Assembly: GCA_934590355.1 (NCBI GenBank)
Contig: CAKTOX010000012.1
Span: 1-52,409, forward strand
DNA from: an uncultured Oscillospiraceae bacterium
GTDB lineage: Bacteria > Bacillota > Clostridia > Oscillospirales > Oscillospiraceae
DNA length: 52,409 bases
Reading direction: 5' to 3'
Position numbers and translations under genes: made by a program. Below, piece by piece: positions 45,834-52,409 of the stretch (the first letter of the stretch is position 1; every line of letters starts with the position of its first letter). The notes under the pieces were generated by a model. The model was given only the letters and a program-made list of their open reading frames with translations, was not told the DNA's origin and searched no databases.

Positions 45834-47951
45834 ATGCGCAATACGTTAAAAATTTTCTTCTCAGACCTGAAAAGCATCTTCAGGCACTTCTTCGCGGCGG
45901 TCATTGTCGTTGCGATAGCCATCATACCTGCGCTGTATGCGTGGTTTAACATCTACGCAAACTCCGATCCCTACGGCAACACGGGGAATATCAGCATCGC
46001 GGTCGCCTCCGACGACGCGGGGTACGAGGGCGAAAACAAGGGTGAAGCCATCCTTGACAGCCTGAAGGACAACAAGTCCATCAACTGGGTCTTTACCGGC
46101 AGCACGGAAAAGGCCATAAAGGGCGTGGAGTCGGGCAAATACTACGCCGCCATCGTCATCGGCGAAAATTTCAGCCGCAATATGTATGACTTGAAGGCCG
46201 CCCTCACGGACGATGAAAGCACCATTACATATTACGAAAACGCGAAGAAAAACGCCATTGCGGTGAAGATAACCGAGACCGCCTCGGAAACGGTCAAGCA
46301 TAACATTCAGGTCGAGTATCTGAAGGTTTTGTTCCAGACGGTGTTTTCCACTACGCAGGAGGCGAGCGAGAGCGTTGACGGCGAGCAGATGATAAACTCC
46401 GTCATCTCGCAGCTCACGGAGCTGAGCTCGAGCCTGCGCACCTACAGCGATTCCATCGGCAGCTTTGTTTCCCAAAGCTCGTCCGTTTCCTATGTCCTGT
46501 CCGGCATCGGCAGCGGCTCGGCAAACGCCTCTGCGGCTCTTGCGGGAAGTCAGGCGACTCTTAATAACGCCAAGGCGGAGGTAGCAAACGCGCAGAGCGC
46601 CGTTGATAAGCTCGGCGAGGGCATTGACGCGAAGCTCGCGGAGCTTCAGACGGACCTGGACGAGCTCACCGCGGCTCTTGAGAAAATAGCCTCGAGCGAG
46701 GTCATAAACGGGGCGATCGAGCTTCATAACGAGATGGTCGATAACGCCATCGCCGCCGCGCAGAAGCTCCAGTCACACCTTGAGGCGCTGCGGGCGATAA
46801 TCCCCGAAGACAGCGCGATGTCCGGCGCGTCTTACGTTGCGAACACTCTTGACGCACTCATAGAGCGCACGAAGCAGATGCAGACTCAGCTCGGCTTCCT
46901 GCACGACGATGCGAGCTTTGCAAGCGACGCGGCAAACATCACCGCCGCCTGCGCAGACACGGTTTCGCTCATCCGCTCGATGATAAATAACGAGCTCAAG
47001 ACCGGCATCGACATGATGCTCTCCAATCTTTCGACAACTCTCGGAATGCTCGCTCCGCTCATTTCGAGCCTCGGAGTCACGCTTGACGACATTGCGCCCG
47101 TCGTGGGCGCCGCGGGCGACACGCTTTCTTACGTTTCGTCCTCTCTCACGCGGCTTCAGGATCTCATGACGCGCACGGCGGATTCCGTTGACAAGCTGCT
47201 TGCGAAAATAAACGACGGCACCGCGGACGAGCGGCTTCAGGCGCTCATAACCGTCCTCAACGGCAACGCCGAAAAATACGCGGACTTTCTCTCCTCGCCC
47301 GTGAGCGTGAGGGAGGAGACCATCTATCCCGTTGCAAGCTACGGCGACGCAATGACGCCGTTTTACTCCGCTCTGGCCATCTGGGTCGGCGGCGTTATCC
47401 TCGTTTCCATACTCAAGGTCGAGGCGGAGCCTAAAAATCTTCGTCGCGTGACCGAGGGGCAGAAGTTCTGGGGCAGATTTTTGCTGTTCCTGCTCGTGGG
47501 GCAGGCGCAGGCGGCGGTCATCGTGCTCGGTGACATCTACCTGCTCGGCTGCCAGTGCCAGGAGCCTGTGCTGCTGTGGGTGGCCGCGGCGGTCACGAGC
47601 TTCGTGTTCCTTGCGATAATCTATTCGCTCACGCTGGCCTTCGGCGACGTCGGCAAGGCGATAGTCGTCGTCATCATGGTCTTGCAGATAGCAGGCTCCT
47701 CCGGCTCTTACCCGATCGAGATACTGCCCGAGATATTCAGCAAGATCTATCTGTTCTTCCCGTTCCCGTATGCCATCAACGCGATGCGCGAGGCGATATG
47801 CGGCGTGTACGGCTGGGACTTTGTGATATACCTTGCCGAGCTCATGATATTCGGCATAGCGGGTCTTGCCGTGGGCCTTGTTGTGCGCAAGCCCTTCATC
47901 GGCGTCAACCGCTTCGTCGAGGGCGAGATGGAAAAGACGGGGGTGCTGTGA
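45834..47951 (+). CDS. YhgE/Pip-family membrane protein 1
   Basis: 705 aa. One N-terminal membrane segment (about 20-40, IIPALYAWFNIYANSDPYGN, the YhgE/Pip N-terminal signature), an extracytoplasmic region to about 480 rich in long helices/coiled coil (about 180-440), then five to six C-terminal membrane segments of the ABC-2 type (about 510-690), with SSGSYPIEILPEIFSKIY and FPYAINAMREAICG. Family members include phage infection protein and the ESX-like EsaA; some act in secretion or envelope transport. AAAAGGTGATGTC precedes the start. First gene of a four-gene overlapping operon. Confidence 0.9.
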   Translation: MRNTLKIFFSDLKSIFRHFFAAVIVVAIAIIPALYAWFNIYANSDPYGNTGNISIAVASDDAGYEGENKGEAILDSLKDNKSINWVFTGSTEKAIKGVESGKYYAAIVIGENFSRNMYDLKAALTDDESTITYYENAKKNAIAVKITETASETVKHNIQVEYLKVLFQTVFSTTQEASESVDGEQMINSVISQLTELSSSLRTYSDSIGSFVSQSSSVSYVLSGIGSGSANASAALAGSQATLNNAKAEVANAQSAVDKLGEGIDAKLAELQTDLDELTAALEKIASSEVINGAIELHNEMVDNAIAAAQKLQSHLEALRAIIPEDSAMSGASYVANTLDALIERTKQMQTQLGFLHDDASFASDAANITAACADTVSLIRSMINNELKTGIDMMLSNLSTTLGMLAPLISSLGVTLDDIAPVVGAAGDTLSYVSSSLTRLQDLMTRTADSVDKLLAKINDGTADERLQALITVLNGNAEKYADFLSSPVSVREETIYPVASYGDAMTPFYSALAIWVGGVILVSILKVEAEPKNLRRVTEGQKFWGRFLLFLLVGQAQAAVIVLGDIYLLGCQCQEPVLLWVAAAVTSFVFLAIIYSLTLAFGDVGKAIVVVIMVLQIAGSSGSYPIEILPEIFSKIYLFFPFPYAINAMREAICGVYGWDFVIYLAELMIFGIAGLAVGLVVRKPFIGVNRFVEGEMEKTGVL

Positions 47952-47952
47952 T

Positions 47953-48345
47953 ATGACGAAAAAGCTCAATGTCAAGGTTCGTGAAAACAACACCGACGTT
48001 CTGTACGGTAAGCTCCTTATGTACGCGGAGCAGCGCCATCAGGATAACAAGCGGCGCATCCGCCACGGGCTTATAAGTCTGTTCGTCATTCCCTTCGTGC
48101 TTCTCGTCATCATGCTTTTGACCGACAGCTCGAGGATAGTTTTCCTCCTGATCTGGATATTCTGTATGTTCATTGTCGCGGCGTTTCTCATATTCATCGC
48201 GTATTTCGACAATCAGCTTCAGGCCACGCTAAACGAGCTGTCGCGCTGCGAGCTCGGCGAGTTTGACAGTCTCATAAACGTTAACGTCAAGCGCAGACCG
48301 CTTCGGCACGAGCTGCGCAGGTCTGATGAGGAGGGCGGAAGATGA
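47953..48345 (+). CDS. small two-span membrane protein between the YhgE pair
   Basis: 130 aa, no family recognised. Basic N-terminus, two hydrophobic segments (about 38-58 and 65-88) forming a hairpin, and a charged cytoplasmic C-terminus rich in Arg (VKRRPLRHELRRSDEEGG). The start at 47953 lies 1 bp after the upstream stop, and its stop overlaps the next gene by 4 bp, so translation is coupled with both YhgE-like proteins. Likely an accessory subunit of the same complex. Confidence 0.75.
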   Translation: MTKKLNVKVRENNTDVLYGKLLMYAEQRHQDNKRRIRHGLISLFVIPFVLLVIMLLTDSSRIVFLLIWIFCMFIVAAFLIFIAYFDNQLQATLNELSRCELGEFDSLINVNVKRRPLRHELRRSDEEGGR

Positions 48346-50489
48346 AAAATATCCTCACCATAATCAAAAACGATTTTAAGCGCATAAATTCAAGCGTCGT
48401 CGGCCTTGTCATCATTCTCGGCCTGTGCGTCGTGCCCTGTCTGTATGCGTGGTTCAATATCTTTTCAAACTGGGACCCCTACGGCACGGACGCCACCTCG
48501 CGCATAAAGGTCGCGGTCGCCTCCGAGGACGAGGGTCAAAGCGTGCTCGGACTGAAGATAAACATCGGCTCGCAGGTCATAAGCGCACTTGAGGCCAACG
48601 ACAGCATCGGCTGGGTGTTCGTTGACAGCGAAAAGGACGCGCTTGAGCTGGTTTACAGCGGCGACTGCTATGCCGCACTCGTCGTGCCCGAGGATTTCAC
48701 CGCAAACGTCACGAGCTTTCTCAGCGGCGAGATCAAAAGCCCCGAGATAGTTTTCTATCAGAACGACAAGAAAAACGCCATCGCGCCGAAGATAACCGGC
48801 AAGGCCAAGACCGCCGTTCAGGAGCAGGTCAACTCCACCTTCGTGCAGACCATCTCCGACGACATTGCCGATCTCATCTCCGTTGCCAATGCAAACGGCA
48901 TAAACGCGGAGTCGCTGCTGACAAATCTCAGCGCGGATATCGGCAGCCTGAGCGTCAAGCTCGGTGACTGCTGCACGGCGCTCAACGCCGCGAACGGGCT
49001 CACCAACGCCGCGAAAAACCTCATAAGCGTTTCGGTGAACCTGTGCCGCAGCACGGGTGAGACGCTCGAGCAGTCCAAGGCGCTGCTCGAAAACGCCGAG
49101 AATAACACCGCGACGATAGACAGCCGCATCGACACGACGGTTAGCTCTATAACGACGGCGCTCAGTCAGGCAGACGCGGATCTTGCGTCGATCCAGGCAA
49201 GCCTCACCGACATTTTCTCCGACATAAACCGCTATAACGACTATGTCACGACGGGACTCAGCGCCGACGTTGCGCTTTTGAATTCGCTCTCGACCAACTG
49301 CCGGGACATGGCGCAGTCGTTTACCTCCATCGGTTTTGACGCCGCCGCAGCCCAGATGAACGGTCTGGCAAACAGCCTTTCCGCACTCAGCTCGCGCCTT
49401 GCCGCTCTTGAAACGGCGACGGAGGAGAGCTGGGAGGGCGTGCGCGCACAGCAGGACGAGATACTTTCCGCCGTCGAGCAGTGCCGCAGCACGATAAGCA
49501 GCCTTTCTTCGATGATAAGCTCCGAGCTTGCCCCGAAGCTGCACGAGGCGCTCAGCGGCGCGCAGGGTGCAGCCGCCAATGTATCGGGCGTTCTGAGCCG
49601 TCTGCAAAGCAGCACCGGCGCTCTGAGCGGGACGTTAAACTCCTACCTCGGCTCCATCGGCAGCATGCAGTCGGGCTTTATCGACACCCGCAAGGCGCTT
49701 GAGGGTGCGCAGAAGCAGCTGGGCGTTGTCTCCGAGTTTATCTCCGCCCTTGCCGGCAGCAAGCTATTCAAGGAGGTCACGGACGCGCTTGAAAACGACG
49801 GCGACCTCATCGGCGGCTATCTTGCCTCGCCCATCGGCATGAACACCGTCATAAAATACGAGATCGCGACCTACGGCTCGGCAATGTCGCCGTTTTACAC
49901 CGTGCTTGCACAGTGGGTCGGCGCGCTGCTCTGCGCGGTGCTTCTGAAGGTGAAGCTGCGCAAGGAGGATGAGCCTGCGGGATTGCGTCTGCACGAGAGA
50001 TTTTTCGGGCGCTACGGACTGTTTTTCGTCGTTGCGCTCGCGCAGGCGCTCATCGTGGCTCTCGGCGACCTGTGGTATGTTCAGATACAGTGCGTCTCGG
50101 AATGGAGATTTGTTCTTGCCGCGGTCGTCACGGGTCTTTGCTTCTCTCTTATTAACTACGCACTTGTTTTCGCACTTGACAATATAGGCATGGCTATCTC
50201 CGTCATCGTCATGGTCGTTCAGGTCGCAGGCTCCGGCGGTACCTACCCCGTTGAGGTCCTCCCTGAGGTGTTCCGGAAGCTCTATGCCTTTATGCCGTTT
50301 AAATACGCTATGGATGCAATGCGCGAGACCGTCGCAGGAATGTACGGCAACGCTTATCTACGCAATATACTCGTCCTTCTCGGCGTCGCCCTCGGCGCAA
50401 TAATTCTGGGTATTGCGCTGTATTATCCCTGCCGCGGATTGAATCGCCTTATCGAAACAAGTAAAAGAAAGAGTGAAGTTATGCTATGA
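48342..50489 (+). CDS. YhgE/Pip-family membrane protein 2
   Basis: 715 aa with the same plan as its paralogue at 45834: N-terminal segment with VVPCLYAWFNIFSNWDPYG, a long Ser/Thr/Ala-rich coiled-coil ectodomain (about 170-480), and six C-terminal membrane segments with GSGGTYPVEVLPEVFRKLYAF. The two together may form a heteromer. GGGCGGAAG ribosome site; overlaps its neighbours at both ends (ATGA). Confidence 0.9.
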   Translation: MKNILTIIKNDFKRINSSVVGLVIILGLCVVPCLYAWFNIFSNWDPYGTDATSRIKVAVASEDEGQSVLGLKINIGSQVISALEANDSIGWVFVDSEKDALELVYSGDCYAALVVPEDFTANVTSFLSGEIKSPEIVFYQNDKKNAIAPKITGKAKTAVQEQVNSTFVQTISDDIADLISVANANGINAESLLTNLSADIGSLSVKLGDCCTALNAANGLTNAAKNLISVSVNLCRSTGETLEQSKALLENAENNTATIDSRIDTTVSSITTALSQADADLASIQASLTDIFSDINRYNDYVTTGLSADVALLNSLSTNCRDMAQSFTSIGFDAAAAQMNGLANSLSALSSRLAALETATEESWEGVRAQQDEILSAVEQCRSTISSLSSMISSELAPKLHEALSGAQGAAANVSGVLSRLQSSTGALSGTLNSYLGSIGSMQSGFIDTRKALEGAQKQLGVVSEFISALAGSKLFKEVTDALENDGDLIGGYLASPIGMNTVIKYEIATYGSAMSPFYTVLAQWVGALLCAVLLKVKLRKEDEPAGLRLHERFFGRYGLFFVVALAQALIVALGDLWYVQIQCVSEWRFVLAAVVTGLCFSLINYALVFALDNIGMAISVIVMVVQVAGSGGTYPVEVLPEVFRKLYAFMPFKYAMDAMRETVAGMYGNAYLRNILVLLGVALGAIILGIALYYPCRGLNRLIETSKRKSEVML

Positions 50490-51148
50490 TAATTGATTTC
50501 AAAGCACACATCATGCCCGGTATGGATAAGACCTGCAAGAGCAGGATCGACACCATACGCCGCCTGATGGCGGCAAAGGACGCGGGAGTCGATCTGATCG
50601 TAGCCGCTCCGGTGTATGACCCCGACGAGAGCACGGTCGAGGAGTTTCTTGAAAGGCGCGAGAAGTCGCAGGATATACTCGACAGCCTTATGAACGAGGA
50701 GCTCCCCGAGGTGCTTCCCGCGGCGATGGTCATCTATCGGGACAGCCTCCTCACGGCGCAAGGACTCGAGAAGCTCTGCTTCGGCGATAAGTGCTTACTG
50801 CTCAGCATGAAGGACGCTGAGTGGAATGACACTACCGAGGCGGTGCTGCGCCGGCTCACGGGGGCGCTCGGCATGAAGGTCATTCTCGCGAATGCGGGCG
50901 AGGCCGTGTTAAAGCACGGCGAAAAGATGCAGCAGCTCGGCGTGCACGTTCTGCTTGATCTCGACGAGATCCACCACAAGAAGCAGATACGCGCCTTCCT
51001 GCCGTTCATCGCAAACGGCCTTATAAGCGCGCTCGGCAGCGACTGGGAGTCAGAGAGCCCCTATCGCTTCCTGCGCAAGGCCATAAGGCGCATGGATGCC
51101 GCGTTTGACACGATCATGTGCGCCTCGGCAAAACTTTTGGGGAAATAG
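50486..51148 (+). CDS. degenerate CpsB/YwqE-like PHP-fold protein
   Basis: 220 aa. The start DFKAHIMPGMD matches the CpsB/CapC tyrosine-phosphatase opening (DxHxHxxPGxD) but the first His is Lys. Later stretches ...DLIVAAPVYDPDE, ANAGEAVL, LLDLDEIHHK and ALGSDWES follow the PHP order, with several metal ligands replaced (for example GSDWES where active enzymes have SDxH). It is probably catalytically dead or altered. Last gene of the YhgE operon, overlapping it by ATGA, so a role with that complex or with wall polymer control is likely. TIM-barrel fold inferred from pattern only. Confidence 0.65.
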   Translation: MIIDFKAHIMPGMDKTCKSRIDTIRRLMAAKDAGVDLIVAAPVYDPDESTVEEFLERREKSQDILDSLMNEELPEVLPAAMVIYRDSLLTAQGLEKLCFGDKCLLLSMKDAEWNDTTEAVLRRLTGALGMKVILANAGEAVLKHGEKMQQLGVHVLLDLDEIHHKKQIRAFLPFIANGLISALGSDWESESPYRFLRKAIRRMDAAFDTIMCASAKLLGK

Positions 51149-51155
51149 GAAAAAA

Positions 51156-51202
51156 GCAAATGCACTCCGCTTATCCGACGAAGAAAAGCGGGGTGCATTT
51201 GC
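51156..51202. terminator. long hairpin after the YhgE operon
   Basis: A 17-bp stem, GCAAATGCACTCCGCTT with its near-complement (one G-T pair), and a 13-nt loop. It follows the operon stop by 8 bp. The T run is on the minus-strand side (AAAAAA at 51150-51155), while the plus side has only ATAAAAAA, so terminator strength on the plus strand is doubtful. Confidence 0.5.
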
Positions 51203-51213
51203 CATAAAAAAAC

Positions 51214-51242
51214 TTGACCTTTCATGCACTGTGTGGTATATT
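51214..51242 (+). promoter_or_regulatory. promoter of rpmG-secE-nusG-rplK
   Basis: TTGACC (51214-51219), 17 bp and TATATT (51237-51242). The roughly 125-nt leader that follows contains GTGCGCACATTTG (51277-51289) and CAAATGTCCGCAC, able to pair, so a structured leader is possible. Confidence 0.7.
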
Positions 51243-51375
51243 ATTGATTACCTGTCGGACGAGAGGTCTTTTTTCGTGCGCACATTTGTGCGGAGCGCGG
51301 CGGCCGGACTCCAATACAGGGAGGCAAATGTCCGCACCGTAACGCGGATAAATAAAATAGGAGGTGCCGAAAAGT

Positions 51376-51534
51376 ATGGCTGACAACAGAGTCAAGATCA
51401 CACTCAGATGTGACGAGTGCAAGCAGAGGAACTACAATACTGTCAAGAACAAAAAGAATACTTCCGAGAAGCTCGAAAGAAGCAAGTATTGCCCCTTCTG
51501 CCGCAAGCACACCAAGCACGTTGAAACCAAGTAA
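51376..51534 (+). CDS. rpmG: 50S ribosomal protein L33
   Basis: 52 aa, too short for many ORF callers. Starts MADNRVKITLRCDECKQRNY; zinc-ribbon Cys pairs are CDEC and CPFC, the C+ (zinc-binding) form of L33. Structural protein of the large subunit. Start ATG at 51376 after GGAGGTGCCG. The order rpmG-secE-nusG-rplK is the common Firmicutes arrangement. Confidence 0.96.
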   Translation: MADNRVKITLRCDECKQRNYNTVKNKKNTSEKLERSKYCPFCRKHTKHVETK

Positions 51535-51559
51535 CTTTCTGAAAGGATGAGTGCAAAAA

Positions 51560-51832
51560 ATGGCTGAAGAGAAGAAAAAAGCTGCTCCTGTCAAAAACAC
51601 TAACGCCGTCAAGAAAGACGAAAACAAAAAGCTTGGTTTTTTCCAGCGCATCGGTAAATGGTTCCGCGAGCTCAAGAGTGAGCTGAAGAAGGTCGTATGG
51701 CCGACTCCCAAGCAGCTTGCAACGAACACCGGTGTCGCGCTTTTCGTAATGGCGATCGCCGCCGTTGTCCTTTGGGGCTTTGATGAGCTCGCGGGACTGG
51801 TCGTGAACGTCATCTTCGAGATTGCAGGTTAG
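51560..51832 (+). CDS. secE: preprotein translocase subunit SecE
   Basis: 90 aa. Lys/Ala-rich N-terminus, then the amphipathic helix WFRELKSELKKVVWPTPKQ, the SecE signature, and one membrane segment (about 58-85). It stabilises SecY in the translocon. Start at the ATG 51560; a GTG nine bases earlier is closer to the AAAGGATGA site and less likely. Followed after 5 bp by nusG. Confidence 0.96.
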   Translation: MAEEKKKAAPVKNTNAVKKDENKKLGFFQRIGKWFRELKSELKKVVWPTPKQLATNTGVALFVMAIAAVVLWGFDELAGLVVNVIFEIAG

Positions 51833-51837
51833 CGATT

Positions 51838-52362
51838 ATGGCAGAAGACGCAAAATGGTATGTGATCCATACCTATTCAGGTTATGAAAACGCAGTTGCG
51901 GCGGCTATCATGAAGGCTGCCGAAAATCGCGGAATGCAGGATCTGATCCACGAGGTCAATATCCCCATGGAGACCGTCACCGAGTTCACCGACACCGGCG
52001 AAAAGACCGTTGAGCGCAAGGTGTTCCCCGGCTACGTTCTGTGCAAGATGATACTGACCGACGACAGCTGGCATCTGATCCACAACGTCCGCGGTGCGAC
52101 CGGCTTCGTAGGCTCGGGCGGCAAGGCCGTTCCGCTCACGGAGCAGGAGATCTATGATCTCGGCGTCGAGCGTCACGAGATCGTCACGGGTTATCAGATC
52201 GGCGACACCGTTAAGGTCACCGACGGTCCTCTTGCGGGCTTCCTCGGCACCGTTGAGGAGCTTGAGCCCGAAAAGGACAGGGTCCGCGTCGTCGTCTCTA
52301 TGTTCGGCAGAGAGACTCCCGTCGACCTTGAACTCGATCAGGTCGAGGAAATCAAAGAATAA
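51838..52362 (+). CDS. nusG: transcription termination/antitermination protein NusG
   Basis: 174 aa, normal length. N-terminal NGN domain with WYVIHTYSGYENAV and VFPGYVLCKM, then RGATGFVGSG; C-terminal KOW domain with VTDGPLAGFLGTVEEL. It binds RNA polymerase and modulates pausing and Rho action. Neighbour of secE and rplK as in most bacteria. Confidence 0.97.
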   Translation: MAEDAKWYVIHTYSGYENAVAAAIMKAAENRGMQDLIHEVNIPMETVTEFTDTGEKTVERKVFPGYVLCKMILTDDSWHLIHNVRGATGFVGSGGKAVPLTEQEIYDLGVERHEIVTGYQIGDTVKVTDGPLAGFLGTVEELEPEKDRVRVVVSMFGRETPVDLELDQVEEIKE

Positions 52363-52382
52363 TAAGAAAGAGGTGCTGAATA

Positions 52383-52409
52383 ATGGCACAGAAAATAGTT
52401 GGATATGTC
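52383..52409 (+). CDS. rplK: 50S ribosomal protein L11, 5' end only
   Basis: The last 27 bases encode MAQKIVGYV, the beginning of L11 (family start MA-K-V/I-GYI/V). AAAGAGGTG is the ribosome site, 10 bp upstream. It continues past the window. The position after nusG makes the call secure despite its shortness. Confidence 0.88.

Overview
The window is a GC-rich chromosomal segment, almost fully coding, from a bacterium of the Firmicutes/Clostridia type, most likely a gut anaerobe. The evidence for this is a tryptophan T-box leader, a TagO/MnaA teichoic-acid-type pair, a BceAB-type transporter, an S-layer-homology protein, anaerobe-style ferredoxin and FTR-like proteins, and the rpmG-secE-nusG-rplK order at the right end. 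Interspersed repeats with a GTAGGGGCGA...TCGCCCG hairpin resemble those common in Oscillospiraceae-like genomes; this last placement is inference.

Layout: 1-690, tRNA-Arg and tRNA-Gly (minus strand) and a small hypothetical gene. 721-5674 (minus), an exported protein, a C39-like peptidase, and a gltX-response regulator-histidine kinase operon. 5808-9095 (plus), trpS, tagO and mnaA. 9106-11934, a repeat-rich spacer ending in four TTTACA boxes, then a PhoP/PhoR-type two-component system. 12049-13278, sstT. 13582-22500, a thiol-redox/chaperone-like cluster (trigger-factor-like protein, thioredoxin, FTR-like protein, lipoprotein), a heterodimeric ABC exporter and an M16C peptidase. 22617-25158, a MarR regulator and a membrane-anchored alpha/beta hydrolase with a palindromic operator between them. 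25197-25474, a repeat and an IS200/IS605 tnpA remnant.

25531-31990 carries two divergent, paralogous TrpXYZ-type ABC transporters. The left one is preceded by a T-box with a TGG (Trp) specifier. The right one is preceded by a Tyr-rich leader peptide ORF and an intrinsic terminator. 32100-38593 holds an SLH/propeller protein, a MerR regulator with a 19-bp-spacer promoter controlling a CMD-cupin fusion, and BceAB. 38594-41003 is a second copy of the repeat block with a Pho-like box, followed by a Na/Pi cotransporter. 41046-42345 encodes a GNAT enzyme and an EFR1-type flavodoxin/ferredoxin.

42431-45619 is the most striking region: a sigma-A-type promoter, a methionine-packed leader peptide (eight Met codons within 13 codons), a terminator, then metQ-metN-metI. 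The MetQ order of sequence blocks is circularly permuted relative to the family. 45834-51148 is a YhgE/Pip pair with a small membrane protein and a degenerate CpsB-like protein. The window ends in rpmG, secE, nusG and the first codons of rplK.

A common theme is amino-acid uptake controlled by three kinds of leader: a T-box for Trp, a Tyr-rich leader peptide and a Met-rich leader peptide. A second theme is phosphate control, with Pho-like boxes sitting at the end of the same dispersed repeat in front of both a PhoPR-type system and a phosphate transporter.
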